Notes: a model not told the origin generated them from the letters alone. A stretch of DNA of 64,000 bases from Marinomonas shanghaiensis (GCF_003259175.1 NZ_QGOK01000007.1:1-64000), one strand, 5' to 3'. Counted from the stretch's first letter, positions 7,811 to 16,915 are shown. Translations and numbers: made by a program.

Positions 7811-9129
7811 TAAGTATTGAGTTATTAACGGGCATTTTATTCGCCTGCATCATCGCGTCGTTTGCCTTAGGTGCTCCCGTTGGGTTAGCGCTTGGTGGTA
7901 TCGCCATGGGCATAGGTTATATGACGTGGGGCGATGCGCTCTTTAATGTTATTCCGACTACACTAGAATCCACCCATTTTAGTTTTATCCTGCTGGCCAT
8001 CCCTTTATACATTTACATGGGACAATTGCTGACTCGTTCCGGCATTGGCGACGCCATGTTCAATGCCAGCCAAATGTTGATCGGTCGTGTGCGTGGTTCC
8101 CTCGCCATCAGCGTGATCGTGGTGTGTTCTATGATCGGCGCCATGGTCGGTATCATCGGTGCAGGCATCATGACCTCTGGCAGTATCGCACTGCGTCCAA
8201 TGTTGGAGCGTGGTTATGATAAACGTCTCGCGCTTGGCGTTATTATGGCCGGTGGCGGTTTAGGTATTTTGATTCCACCTAGCATCCCAATGATCATGTT
8301 TGCGTCATCTACACAGAACTCAGTAGGGCGCATGTTTATCGGTGCCTTAATTCCAGCGCTGATCACTATTATCTTGCTCATCGCTTACGTGGTGATTTCT
8401 TGTAAGTTAAACCCTAAACGTGCGCCGATGGATATCGCACCAAAAGTACAGCCAACACCAAAAGAAAAGTTTCTCACCGCGCGAGATGGCTTATTGTCTC
8501 TGCTACTGATTGTGGCGGTTCTTGGCAGTATTATCATGGGCATCGCCACGCCAACAGAATCCGGTGCTATCGGTGTAGTGGGCGCGATTATTCTTGCGAT
8601 TTTCTTTAAACGCTTCAAACCGCGTATGGTTCAAAAAGCCGGTATGCAAGCCGCATTGCTCGTCAGTGTGGCCATGTGGATCATTGTCGGTGCATCCGTG
8701 TTCAGTAACTTCCATTTGCTAATGGGCGTACAAAACATGGTCGCAGGCTTCACTCAAGATTTAGGCTTGCCTCCGATTGTCGTCATCATGTTGTTCCAAT
8801 TGATCATGCTGTTGCTGGGCTTCATTATCGATGAATTTATCATCGTGCTAATGTGTGCGCCTATCTTCACACCGATTGCCGTGTCACTTGGCTACGATCC
8901 AATTTGGTTTGGTATCTTGATGATTCTTAACATTGAGATCGCCGTACAAACGCCGCCTTATGGTTTTGCCTTGTTCTACCTAAAAGGCATTGCGCCTCCG
9001 GGCATCACCATGTTGGACATCTACAAATCTATCCTACCCTTTGTGCTGTTAAAACTTTTGGTGCTGGTCATTGTGATGATGTTCCCAGAATTGGTTACTT
9101 GGTTACCTAGCCAACTAATGGATGGCTAA
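7807..9129 (+). CDS. TRAP transporter large permease subunit (DctM)
   Basis: The 440-residue transport subunit, using a sodium or proton gradient to import the ligand delivered by the binding protein. It is strongly hydrophobic throughout, about twelve membrane helices. It has the family signature around GAGIMTSGSIALRPMLERGY and AGGGLGILIPPSIPMIMFA, plus a repeat-related segment later (IIDEFIIVLMCAPIFTPIA). It overlaps dctQ by ATGA. The operon ends at a bidirectional terminator. Length and composition are normal. Confidence 0.95.
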   Translation: MISIELLTGILFACIIASFALGAPVGLALGGIAMGIGYMTWGDALFNVIPTTLESTHFSFILLAIPLYIYMGQLLTRSGIGDAMFNASQMLIGRVRGSLAISVIVVCSMIGAMVGIIGAGIMTSGSIALRPMLERGYDKRLALGVIMAGGGLGILIPPSIPMIMFASSTQNSVGRMFIGALIPALITIILLIAYVVISCKLNPKRAPMDIAPKVQPTPKEKFLTARDGLLSLLLIVAVLGSIIMGIATPTESGAIGVVGAIILAIFFKRFKPRMVQKAGMQAALLVSVAMWIIVGASVFSNFHLLMGVQNMVAGFTQDLGLPPIVVIMLFQLIMLLLGFIIDEFIIVLMCAPIFTPIAVSLGYDPIWFGILMILNIEIAVQTPPYGFALFYLKGIAPPGITMLDIYKSILPFVLLKLLVLVIVMMFPELVTWLPSQLMDG

Positions 9130-9155
9130 AACCAATACACAAGAACAGCGATATT

Positions 9156-9190
9156 AAAAAGGCGACTCATACAAATTGAGTCGCCTTTTT
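9156..9190. terminator. Bidirectional terminator between dctM and fabF-like gene
   Basis: GGCGACTCA pairs with TGAGTCGCC across seven bases, flanked by five A and five T. It can therefore end both the rightward TRAP operon and the leftward ketoacyl synthase gene. Confidence 0.88.
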
Positions 9191-9228
9191 ATTTACTCGA
9201 TAAATTGCTCTATACATTGCTCTATAGA

Positions 9229-10497
9229 TTAGTAACGCTTCAAGATAATCGCTGCGTTGACGCCGCCAAATCCAAAACCATTACACAGCACGTATTCGAC
9301 ACTTTTTTCACGTGAAACCAATGGGATAAGGTCCAAATCGGCCATACTTTCTTCTGGGTTTTCCAGATTTAATGTCGGTGGCAGAATGCCTGTTATTAAC
9401 GCCTGAGCACTGAAAATTGCTTCAACACCACCAGCAGCACCAAGCAAGTGACCTGTCGCGGATTTCGTCGATGAAATCGCCACTTCTGTCACTTTCTCGC
9501 CAAACACGCGTCGCAAGGCGTTGATCTCACCGCGGTCGCCCACCGGTGTTGACGTAGCGTGCGCATTCACGTAGCCAATTTGATCCGCAGTGATGCCTGC
9601 CATGTTGAGCGCCGTTTGCATCGCACGGGCAGCACCGTTACCGTCTTCTGGGCCTGATGTCAGATGGTAAGCATCGGCGCTGGTACCATAACCGACAATC
9701 TCCACTAAGGGTGTCGCACCTCGAGCCAAGGCATGTTCAAGGGTTTCCAGCACAATAAGACCAGAACCTTCGCCCATCACAAAGCCTTCACGATCTTGAT
9801 CAAATGGACGAGACGCCTTTGTGGGATCATCATTACGAGTAGACAACGCTTTCAAAGCGCCAAAACCAGCCAGAGACAATGGATCGATACAGGCTTCTGT
9901 ACCACCAGCTAAAGCCACTTTGGCTTCCCCCGTACGCAATAGACGCATAGCGTCTCCAATCGCTTGAACACCCGCCGCACATGCAGTTACCGGTGTGCCA
10001 ATCGGTCCTTTGAAACCATATTTAATAGAGACATTACCCGCTGCTAGATTGGCGAGGAAGGCCGGAACCGTAAAAGGTGACACTCTACGTGCACCTTGCT
10101 CCTTCAAAACAGAGTGTGCATTAGTAATGGTTGGTAAGCCACCAATACCAGTAGCAATAATCGTAGCGGTTGCCTCTTGGTCTTCCGCCGTCGTTGGGTG
10201 CCAATTGGCTTGCGTTAACGCTTCTTCGGCAGCAGCAAGGGCAAATAAGGTAAACAGATCGACACGCTTACGATCTTTAGGTGACAGATAGTCAGCTTCG
10301 TTTAAACCATTCGCTTGTTCTGTGTGGCTTGGAACCTGTCCGGCAATGTGTGTGCTTACGCCTTCAGACAAGTTTGTAGGCAGCATACGAATGCCAGACT
10401 CACCACGAATCAATTTCTCCCAGACCGAAGCGACACCTAAACCAAGTGGTGACACCAAACCCATACCTGTAATAACAATACGTTCTTTAAGCGACAT
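9229..10497 (-). CDS. fabF: Beta-ketoacyl-ACP synthase II (FabF-type), stand-alone
   Basis: A 422-residue condensing enzyme that would extend acyl-ACP by two carbons from malonyl-ACP. The thiolase fold carries the full KAS I/II triad: Cys in TPVTACAAGVQAIG near residue 170, His in VNAHATSTPVGD near 312, and His in KSATGHLLGAAG near 350. Full length. No other fab or acpP gene is nearby, so it is probably an additional FabF rather than the housekeeping copy in a fab cluster. The divergent TetR gene may regulate it. The CACAAG around the active site differs slightly from the CACATG common in FabF. A parS-like 16-mer lies inside the coding region at 9304-9319. Confidence 0.92.
   Translation of the reverse strand: MSLKERIVITGMGLVSPLGLGVASVWEKLIRGESGIRMLPTNLSEGVSTHIAGQVPSHTEQANGLNEADYLSPKDRKRVDLFTLFALAAAEEALTQANWHPTTAEDQEATATIIATGIGGLPTITNAHSVLKEQGARRVSPFTVPAFLANLAAGNVSIKYGFKGPIGTPVTACAAGVQAIGDAMRLLRTGEAKVALAGGTEACIDPLSLAGFGALKALSTRNDDPTKASRPFDQDREGFVMGEGSGLIVLETLEHALARGATPLVEIVGYGTSADAYHLTSGPEDGNGAARAMQTALNMAGITADQIGYVNAHATSTPVGDRGEINALRRVFGEKVTEVAISSTKSATGHLLGAAGGVEAIFSAQALITGILPPTLNLENPEESMADLDLIPLVSREKSVEYVLCNGFGFGGVNAAIILKRY
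9304..9319. promoter_or_regulatory. parS-like site A (inside fabF)
   Basis: Matches the ParB-binding palindrome TGTTTCACGTGAAACA at 14 of 16 positions, with the central TTTCACGTGAAA intact. It encodes ordinary FabF residues on the - strand. One of four related sites in 18 kb. Confidence 0.5.
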
Positions 10498-10624
10498 GAA
10501 ATAACCCCATTAAGTTTCAGCAGAAAGAAAGTCCCCATGCTAGAGTGAGTCTATATATGATCAAGATAATATTTAGAAACCGATTTATAATGGGACATAC
10601 GAAGGTTCACCCAGGAGGTTAACT

Positions 10625-11215
10625 GTGTCATACACCCCAAAACACAAAGAGCAAACGAGACAACGCATACTACAAGCCGCCGCAAAACTTTTCTGTTCGC
10701 ATGGCTTTGATCGTGTCACGCTGACCCAAATCATGAAACAAGCCAATATGACACACGGGGCGTTTTATGCGCATTTTTCGGGGAAAAGTAGCCTCTATGA
10801 AGCGGCCATGCAATTTGCTACGTCTAACGGTTTTTGGGCACGCAATGATAAAAAAACCGAAAGCAATGAGACGCATCTAAAAGCGCTCGTTACTCGTTAT
10901 TTAAGTTGGAGTCGCAACGACAAAGAGCACCCATCGCCACTAGAGTTTCTCGTCACTGACGCAGCGCACAAAGAAGAAAAAGTTCGCCAAGCCTATCAAG
11001 CGTGCTTCGATAGCTTAGTCGACCGTCTTGCCAGCATTCTAAAAAAGCGCGGTAGCCAAGAAGCCGAAGCGCTTGCAGAAGAGACAGTCGTGTCATTAGT
11101 AGGAACCGTCGCCATCGCACGCTCTTTTGCACAACCGCTGCAAAACGATTTCTTAAAACGCGCCCAAGAGCGCATCGTCAATCGACTTAACAGTGGTATG
11201 CAAAATACGGTTTAG
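10625..11215 (+). CDS. TetR/AcrR-family transcriptional regulator
   Basis: A 196-residue TetR regulator. The GTG start at 10625 is chosen because AGGAGG (10613-10618) lies at proper spacing. The N-terminal HTH (about residues 10-55) contains FDRVTLTQIMKQANMTHGAF, then YAHFSGKSSLYEAAM. The all-helical C-terminal domain would bind an effector, possibly a fatty acid or acyl-CoA given the divergent FabF-type gene; that ligand is inference. The 127 bases between the two genes should contain both promoters. I see no clear operator palindrome there. Confidence 0.9.
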   Translation: MSYTPKHKEQTRQRILQAAAKLFCSHGFDRVTLTQIMKQANMTHGAFYAHFSGKSSLYEAAMQFATSNGFWARNDKKTESNETHLKALVTRYLSWSRNDKEHPSPLEFLVTDAAHKEEKVRQAYQACFDSLVDRLASILKKRGSQEAEALAEETVVSLVGTVAIARSFAQPLQNDFLKRAQERIVNRLNSGMQNTV

Positions 11216-11253
11216 TTGTTTTCGCTGGCGCTGTTTCCGTGATTTCCAAATCC

Positions 11254-12375
11254 TTATCCAACTTCACGCCAATTACCTTGGCTATGAGACTGTAAGCATG
11301 CCTCAACAAACGCCATGTCTTGTACAGCCTGATCGACATTGGGATAATACAAAAAATCCTTTTCCGATAAGGCTAACCGTATATTCTTATAAACATTGGC
11401 AAAAGCTTCTAAGTAACCTTCAGGGTGACCGGCAGGAATACGACATAAAGCACGTAAATGCTCAGGATGACCCGCACCATTTCTAGTCAATCGTTGAGCA
11501 GGCGCTCCCATTGGCTTAAACCACAGCACATTCGGGTCTTCTTGACGCCACTCAATCGTTGCTTTACGACCCGTTAAACGAAAACCAAGATCATTTTCAT
11601 GCCCCGTCATTACTTGTGAAGCTAATATCCGTCCTTGCAGTATATTGTCTCTGTAACCTAATTGAATATCCACATGATCATCGACTCTTCTCCCAGCGAC
11701 AAAAGTAGTCAAGCGTGCATTGACAGACGATGCCGAATAGTCAATCAAATAACTAATCAAATTATAAGCGTGTATGGCTATGTCACCTAAGCATCCAGCC
11801 CGTCCAGCCTTAGTAGGATCAGTACGCCAAGCGGCTTGTTTTTGATCCGCGTTTTCGATATCTGCGGCCAGCCAATCTTGTAGATAATAGGCGTCTACCA
11901 TCAACAACTCACCTAATTCTCCCTTTTTAACCAATTCTCGTGCAAATTTAACCATAGGGTTTTCAACATAGTTATAGGTCACAGCAAGAAAAGTGTTTCG
12001 GTCCTTTGCCAAAGCCTGTAATTCTTGAGCTTGCAGTAATGAAACGGTGAGAGGTTTTTCACAAATCACGGCAATCCCGCAGTTTAAAAACGCAACAACA
12101 TTGTCGTAATGCAAAAAATTAGGTGTGACAATACTCACCACGCTGACACCATCTTTTCGTTGGCTTTCAACCTCAGCCATCGTACGAAAGTCAGAATATG
12201 CCCGATCATCTTGCACACCCAGTAATTTCGCGGATGCTTTTGTGATTTCAAAGTCAGAAGAGAAGCAACCAGCGACAAGCTGGTAGCCTCCATCTAAACG
12301 AGCGGCCATACGATGAACATCGCCAATAAACGCACCATCTCCACCTCCCACCATTCCCCAATGCAATATAGCCAT
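11254..12375 (-). CDS. Gfo/Idh/MocA-family oxidoreductase
   Basis: A 373-residue NAD(P)-dependent sugar dehydrogenase of the Gfo/Idh/MocA family. The N-terminal Rossmann fold begins MVGGGDGAFIG; the family catalytic-lysine motif is CEKPLT near residue 112; the C-terminal alpha/beta domain includes GCLGDIAIHAYNL, which supplies the usual active-site Asp and His. The ATG follows AGGAG. It is the third gene of a leftward operon after thuA and a second Gfo/Idh/MocA enzyme (11-base gap). In rhizobia ThuB, of this family, works with ThuA on disaccharides through 3-keto intermediates. Here two dehydrogenases accompany ThuA, so one may oxidise the sugar and the other reduce a product. The exact substrate is not visible. 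Confidence 0.85.
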   Translation of the reverse strand: MAILHWGMVGGGDGAFIGDVHRMAARLDGGYQLVAGCFSSDFEITKASAKLLGVQDDRAYSDFRTMAEVESQRKDGVSVVSIVTPNFLHYDNVVAFLNCGIAVICEKPLTVSLLQAQELQALAKDRNTFLAVTYNYVENPMVKFARELVKKGELGELLMVDAYYLQDWLAADIENADQKQAAWRTDPTKAGRAGCLGDIAIHAYNLISYLIDYSASSVNARLTTFVAGRRVDDHVDIQLGYRDNILQGRILASQVMTGHENDLGFRLTGRKATIEWRQEDPNVLWFKPMGAPAQRLTRNGAGHPEHLRALCRIPAGHPEGYLEAFANVYKNIRLALSEKDFLYYPNVDQAVQDMAFVEACLQSHSQGNWREVG

Positions 12376-12386
12376 CCAATACTCTC

Positions 12387-13436
12387 CTATAATCGCACTG
12401 CCTGACCCAACCGATCGGATTGTTCACAGGCGTCCAGCACTCGTTGTACCTGTAACCCAGCATTAAAATCGGGTTGTTCTTGTTTACCCGACAAAATACT
12501 GTTGACAAAGCGCTGGTAGATATTGGGCGTACTTTGGCATTCTATGGTTTTCCAAACGCCATCAATCACATCCTCATCCAAGCATACTTCTAGTTGATTC
12601 CAGTCCTGATCTAGCTTTAATGACACTTTCACTGCCCCTTTATCACCATGCACGACCAATCGTAAATCATTAAGATTTCCCGTGGCCCAACGAGAAGCAT
12701 GAATAGACGCCATGGCACCATTTTGCATTCGCGCGGTAATTAAGGCACTGTCATTTGCATCAAGGTGATAGTCACCAATTTGGTTATTATCTGCTTTATC
12801 AAAGGTCATTAGGGTACAGTTTACGCTTGCAAACTCGCCAACAGGAAAACGAACAAAGTCCAGTATGTGAACGCCTACATCACCCAACACACCTTTACTA
12901 CCGTGTGCGCTGGATAGCCGCCACAACCAAGTATCTTCGGTCTTCCAGTTTCCCCATTTAGGGGATACTAACCAACTCTGCAAATAGCTGGCTTCTATAT
13001 GGCGAATGTTGCCGATTCGGCCGGCCGCAATCAGCTCTCGAGCTTTTTGCAATGAATGCGCGTTACGATAACTCAAATTGACCATGTTAATGCGTTTTGC
13101 TTTTAGTGCAGCATCTGTCATCTCTTTCGCGTCTAACGCGTTGAGTGCTAAAGGTTTTTCACACAACACATGCAAGCCAGCTTCAAGCGCTTGAAGCGCT
13201 AGTTTTTTGTGAAAGGGGTCCGGTGTCACAATGGATACCGCATCCACATATCCGCTCGCAATCAAGTCCTCTATGGTTTCAAAAGTGTGAGGAATATTGT
13301 GCGCCTTAGCAAAACTTTCAACACGTGCCGCGTTAAGGTCACATGCGGCAACAAGCTCACAGCCAGCAATGTTAGCAAACGCTTCTGCATGGACACGAGC
13401 CATCCCGCCCGTTCCAATAATGCCAATACGAATCAT
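12387..13436 (-). CDS. thuB: ThuB-like Gfo/Idh/MocA oxidoreductase
   Basis: A 349-residue dehydrogenase with Rossmann motif GIIGTGGMARVHAEAF at the N-terminus, CEKPLALN near residue 93 (catalytic Lys) and GVLGDVGVHILDF, the Asp/His active-site loop, near 188. Its length and immediate coupling to thuA match ThuB of the Sinorhizobium trehalose/maltose utilisation locus. Its ATG overlaps the thuA stop by one base (TAATG), with GAGGG inside thuA as ribosome site. A cytoplasmic enzyme, probably oxidising the C3 hydroxyl of an imported disaccharide. The thuB name rests on context and length; other Gfo/Idh/MocA activities are possible. Confidence 0.75.
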   Translation of the reverse strand: MIRIGIIGTGGMARVHAEAFANIAGCELVAACDLNAARVESFAKAHNIPHTFETIEDLIASGYVDAVSIVTPDPFHKKLALQALEAGLHVLCEKPLALNALDAKEMTDAALKAKRINMVNLSYRNAHSLQKARELIAAGRIGNIRHIEASYLQSWLVSPKWGNWKTEDTWLWRLSSAHGSKGVLGDVGVHILDFVRFPVGEFASVNCTLMTFDKADNNQIGDYHLDANDSALITARMQNGAMASIHASRWATGNLNDLRLVVHGDKGAVKVSLKLDQDWNQLEVCLDEDVIDGVWKTIECQSTPNIYQRFVNSILSGKQEQPDFNAGLQVQRVLDACEQSDRLGQAVRL

Positions 13437-14215
13437 TATTTAAAGCCCTCTTCGCCTGGCTTATGCAAGCCTTCGCCTTTAACTTCAATGGGGTTTGGAG
13501 CTTGGTCAGCAGGGACGCAAGGGCAAGAATCGATCCAACGGCTACCTTCAGGCTGAGACCATTTCACCGCATTTTTTAGAACACGTTTGACCTTGTCATC
13601 ATAGTAAATTGGATAAGTTTCATGACCCGGACGGAAATAGAATATTTTTCCATTACCACGACGATAGACAAGGCCAGAACGGAATACTTCTCCGCCTTCA
13701 AAAGCGCTGATAAAAATCACTTCATCTGGATTCGGAACGGCAAAGGGTTCACCATACATTTCAGTATGGGGTAACTCAATATAATCGCCCACACCTTGAA
13801 CAATAGGGTGGCCTGGGTTGACAACCCAAAGCCGTTCACGTTCGCCAGCCTCACGCCATTTTAAAGAACAGGTCGTTCCCATTAAACGTTTAAATATTTT
13901 GGCATAATGACCGGAATGCAGTACTAATAAACCCATTCCTTCAAGTACACGCTTCTGAACCCGATCAACAATTTCATCCGCAACATCCCCATGGGCAGCA
14001 TGCCCCCACCAAATTAAAACATCGGTATTTTCTAGTTTTTCTTCGGTAAGACCATGTTCTTTATCCTGCAAGGTAACACTGGTTGCTTCAATATTCGGAT
14101 CTTCATTCAGACCTGCAGCAATGCAATGATGCATACCATTGGGATAAATACGTGCGACCACTTTATTGGTTTTTTCATGGACATTTTCACCCCATACCGT
14201 CACTTTTATTGTCAT
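13436..14215 (-). CDS. thuA: ThuA-like trehalose-utilisation protein
   Basis: A 259-residue member of the ThuA family (glutamine-amidotransferase-like fold). Start: the ATG at 14215, preceded at six bases by GGAGA; a TTG start four codons upstream would contain that ribosome site. Family features include [13 protein letters not shown], the loop [16 protein letters not shown] and a late [15 protein letters not shown] stretch. It is the first gene of a leftward operon with two Gfo/Idh/MocA enzymes. Two LacI-type palindromes lie 48-80 bases upstream. ThuA/ThuB of rhizobia process trehalose and related disaccharides through 3-keto sugars; the same is likely here, though the exact sugar is inferred only from context. 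Confidence 0.85.
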   Translation of the reverse strand: MTIKVTVWGENVHEKTNKVVARIYPNGMHHCIAAGLNEDPNIEATSVTLQDKEHGLTEEKLENTDVLIWWGHAAHGDVADEIVDRVQKRVLEGMGLLVLHSGHYAKIFKRLMGTTCSLKWREAGERERLWVVNPGHPIVQGVGDYIELPHTEMYGEPFAVPNPDEVIFISAFEGGEVFRSGLVYRRGNGKIFYFRPGHETYPIYYDDKVKRVLKNAVKWSQPEGSRWIDSCPCVPADQAPNPIEVKGEGLHKPGEEGFK

Positions 14216-14262
14216 TCTGTTCTCCAAGGTGTTGTTTTTTTGATAATGGAAAATAAACGTGA

Positions 14263-14274
14263 GTAAACGTTTAC
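14263..14274. promoter_or_regulatory. LacI-type operator, thuA side, proximal
   Basis: A perfect palindrome, GTAAACGTTTAC, with the central CG typical of LacI/GalR-family operators. It is identical to the site at 15533-15544 on the other arm of the regulon. Confidence 0.75.
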
Positions 14275-14283
14275 GTTAATAAC

Positions 14284-14295
14284 TTAAACGTTTAC
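14284..14295. promoter_or_regulatory. LacI-type operator, thuA side, distal
   Basis: TTAAACGTTTAC, one base from the perfect operator. Its centre is 21 bases (two helical turns) from the first site's centre, so two repressor dimers could bind the same face of the DNA. Confidence 0.7.
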
Positions 14296-14379
14296 TCAAA
14301 ATAATAAAAGTATTTTTCTTAATTTAATTAAAAAAGCATCGATGAATTGAGGGGAGTGTGGGTGCTCAATAAAGAAGAG

Positions 14380-15345
14380 TTAAGCACTCTCTCGGCTCAC
14401 GAGTCGCGTCATCACTTCAATAACACGCGGAGGTAGTCCGTCTAACTGCTCTGATAGCAAACAGACAGCGGCCTCAGCAATTTTGGGAATATCTTGATGG
14501 ATAGTAGTAATCTTGTTAGAGAATCTTGGAAGGTCGTCAAAGCCCGTTACAGAAAGATCTTCAGGAACTTTGTACCCAGCATCTTCAGCAGCTTGAATGA
14601 CACCAACAGCTAATTCATCATTTGCGCAAATAATAGCATCGTAAGGAAAAGATTCTGAAGACTGAAAATGTTCCATCATCTGGCGATATGCACTGAGAGA
14701 AGAGCTAATTTGACGAGATACATTATCAAAATGTTCTTGCAATCCTAGTTCATTAATTGCTTTTCGGTAACCTCGCAATCGTCCTTGGCTTGTTGAAATA
14801 TCGATGTTCTCACCTAAAAAAAGCATATTTTTCCGACCTTTTTTAAACAAATAGTGTGTCAGTTTATACACACCATTTGCCTCATCAATAACGACAGAAG
14901 CTCCCACCCCAGTTTCTAAGGTCACATAAGGGAACTTTTGGCGATCAAAAATTTCTGGACGATCATCCTCTGTCGCACCCAATAAAATTGCTGAGCTTGC
15001 TTGCGAGAAGACCTGATCGATATTTTCATACGCAAATAAAACCGGAACCAAACCTTTGCGATGTAGATACAACGTTAATGCTTGGTAAAGATGAACAAAA
15101 TACGGTCTATCCGAAAATTCATAAGGAGAAGGCGGCATACACAGAGCCACTACTGGCGTTTTTCCTGAAATAAGCTGACGAGCCATAACATTTGGCTGGT
15201 AATTAATCTCCTCACTTAGCGACAGAATACGCGCTCGCAAGGTATCACTAATACCAGGCTTGCCATTTAATGCTCGACTAACCGACGCAATAGACACACC
15301 GGCTAAATTAGCCAATTCATGAATGGTAACCGACTTGTTGCTCAT
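14380..15345 (-). CDS. LacI-family regulator of the disaccharide regulon
   Basis: A LacI/GalR repressor. From the ATG at 15345 it is 321 residues long and begins with the DNA-binding headpiece: SVTIHELANLAGVSIASVSR, then the hinge region with NGKPGISDTLR. A periplasmic-binding-protein-like sugar domain follows (conserved ICANDELAVGVIQAAEDAG, then VPEDLSVTGFDDLP). The frame stays open 47 codons further upstream to an ATG at 15486. That extension is hydrophobic and unusual for LacI proteins, so I prefer 15345, although neither start has a good ribosome site. It sits between the thuAB arm and the ABC/glucosidase arm, both with matching palindromes, so it is very probably their repressor, equivalent in role to ThuR. 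Confidence 0.9.
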   Translation of the reverse strand: MSNKSVTIHELANLAGVSIASVSRALNGKPGISDTLRARILSLSEEINYQPNVMARQLISGKTPVVALCMPPSPYEFSDRPYFVHLYQALTLYLHRKGLVPVLFAYENIDQVFSQASSAILLGATEDDRPEIFDRQKFPYVTLETGVGASVVIDEANGVYKLTHYLFKKGRKNMLFLGENIDISTSQGRLRGYRKAINELGLQEHFDNVSRQISSSLSAYRQMMEHFQSSESFPYDAIICANDELAVGVIQAAEDAGYKVPEDLSVTGFDDLPRFSNKITTIHQDIPKIAEAAVCLLSEQLDGLPPRVIEVMTRLVSRESA

Positions 15346-15492
15346 GAAGTAATGATCGCTTTTCTTAAAATACAGGATAAGGTTTTTAAGAATATCGCAA
15401 ATGAGTCCCACAAGCGACAGGCAGAGAAAACCTTCATGACGATTCATCCAAATAGTCTTTTTTAAAAGCATGCTAATTATTTCCATACTTCG

Positions 15493-15521
15493 TTGACTAG
15501 AGTAAAGGTTTACGTTAACGT
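15493..15521 (+). promoter_or_regulatory. Putative promoter of the ABC transporter operon
   Basis: TTGACT and TAACGT are separated by 17 bases. The palindrome at 15502-15513 occupies the spacer, so a bound repressor would block polymerase directly. Confidence 0.5.
15502..15513. promoter_or_regulatory. LacI-type operator, transporter side, upstream
   Basis: GTAAAGGTTTAC, one mismatch from the perfect palindrome, lying in the spacer of a candidate promoter. Confidence 0.65.
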
Positions 15522-15532
15522 TAAAAACGTGA

Positions 15533-15544
15533 GTAAACGTTTAC
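15533..15544. promoter_or_regulatory. LacI-type operator, transporter side, downstream
   Basis: A perfect GTAAACGTTTAC. Its centre is 31 bases (about three turns) from the upstream site's centre and just downstream of the candidate -10. Confidence 0.75.
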
Positions 15545-15595
15545 GTACTCATGCAAAAAATGAACTCAACAAGAATAAGAACAGGAGTGAGTGCA

Positions 15596-16873
15596 ATGAA
15601 AAAACCATGGCAATATGTCAATGCTTCTTTTTTAGCCGTCTCTATCGCGGCCTCGGCCATTCATACGGCGCATGCCGAAGAGATCGTACTGGTTTCTGGC
15701 GCTGTAGGGAAAGACATCGAAATACTAAAAGAAATAGTAAAACCGTGGGAACAAAAAACGGGGCATACGCTGACCGTATTTCCCATGCCAGCGTCAACGA
15801 CCGATCAGTTCGCTCAGTATCGCTTATGGCTTGCGGCGGGGAATGCCGACATAGACGTTTTTCAAACCGACGTAATTTGGGCCCCACAACTCGCTAATAA
15901 TTTTGTGGACCTTACTCCCTACACCAAAGACATCATAAACCAACACTTTCCTTCCATTATTGAGTCACAAACAAGCAACGGGAAGCTAGTTGCGCTGCCT
16001 TTTTTTACTGATGCTCCCGCACTTTATTACCGTAAAGACCTATTGGAAAAATACCAAAAAGCAGCACCAACCACTTGGCAAGAACTCACCGCTACCGCAA
16101 AAGAAATTCAAACCAAAGAGCGTCAAGCAGGCAATGACAATATGTGGGGATTTGTCTGGCAAGGCAATTCTTATGAAGGCCTGACTTGTAACGCGCTTGA
16201 ATGGGTAAAATCTTTTGGCGGCGGCCAAATAGTAGAAGCTGACGGTTCAATTTCGATCAACAACGAAAAAGCCATAGAGGCGTTAAAACTGGCGAAATCT
16301 TGGGTCGGTAACATTTCTCCTGCTGGGGTATTGGCTTATCAAGAAGAAGATGCTCGCGGCGTGTGGCAAACAGGCAACGCGGTTTTCATGCGAAATTGGC
16401 CTTATGCCTATGCGCTTGGCAACATGGAAACCAGTACGATTAAAGACCAGTTTGCTGTTATGCCATTACCCAGTGGCACTGAAAATGGCCCATCCGCAGC
16501 CACATTAGGTGGCTGGAATTTAGCGGTTTCAAGCTACTCAACCAAAAAAGACGCGTCTATTTCATTAATAAAATTCCTCGCGTCCGAAGAAGTACAAAAG
16601 TACCAAGCCCTTCAATCATCTCGGTTACCGACCATCATGTCCTTGTACGATGATCCAGACATCAAACAGCAACAACCTATGATCGCACAATGGAAAGACG
16701 TGTTTTTACAGGCGGTACCACGGCCTTCTGCGCCGACCAAAATCAAATACAACGAAGTGTCTTCTAAATTTTTCTCGGCGGTACACGCCACGCTGTTAGG
16801 CAGCGGCTCCGCAGAAGAGAATCTCGAAGTACTTGAATATGAATTGGAAGAACTCAAAGGCAGTCGCTGGTAA
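15596..16873 (+). CDS. thuE: Sugar ABC transporter substrate-binding protein (ThuE-like)
   Basis: A periplasmic family 1 binding protein. The ATG at 15596 has CAGGAG nine bases upstream and gives 425 residues with a Sec signal peptide ending HTAHA near residue 27. The mature part contains the family landmarks FAQYRLWLAAGNADIDVFQTD and, later, FMRNWPYAYAL with GGWNLAVS, typical of maltose/trehalose/sucrose binders. First gene of a rightward operon with two permeases, an ATPase and an alpha-glucosidase. With ThuA/ThuB across the LacI gene, the cargo is most likely trehalose or a related alpha-glucoside; this is inference from context. An intercistronic stem-loop follows. Confidence 0.88.
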   Translation: MKKPWQYVNASFLAVSIAASAIHTAHAEEIVLVSGAVGKDIEILKEIVKPWEQKTGHTLTVFPMPASTTDQFAQYRLWLAAGNADIDVFQTDVIWAPQLANNFVDLTPYTKDIINQHFPSIIESQTSNGKLVALPFFTDAPALYYRKDLLEKYQKAAPTTWQELTATAKEIQTKERQAGNDNMWGFVWQGNSYEGLTCNALEWVKSFGGGQIVEADGSISINNEKAIEALKLAKSWVGNISPAGVLAYQEEDARGVWQTGNAVFMRNWPYAYALGNMETSTIKDQFAVMPLPSGTENGPSAATLGGWNLAVSSYSTKKDASISLIKFLASEEVQKYQALQSSRLPTIMSLYDDPDIKQQQPMIAQWKDVFLQAVPRPSAPTKIKYNEVSSKFFSAVHATLLGSGSAEENLEVLEYELEELKGSRW

Positions 16874-16889
16874 TTCCTGCACTCAATAA

Positions 16890-16915
16890 GGCTCAAAGAG
16901 TTGTTCTTTTGAGCC
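16890..16915 (+). terminator. Intercistronic stem-loop after the binding-protein gene
   Basis: GGCTCAAA pairs with TTTGAGCC, followed by CCTTCCTTTTT. It lies between the binding-protein and first permease genes. It is probably a partial terminator that keeps binding protein in excess. Confidence 0.6.

Noticed and set aside
11254-15345. Possibility that the left-arm dehydrogenases belong to inositol catabolism
   Set aside because: No iol genes are present; the ThuA partner, LacI operators and disaccharide importer fit a thu-like locus better.
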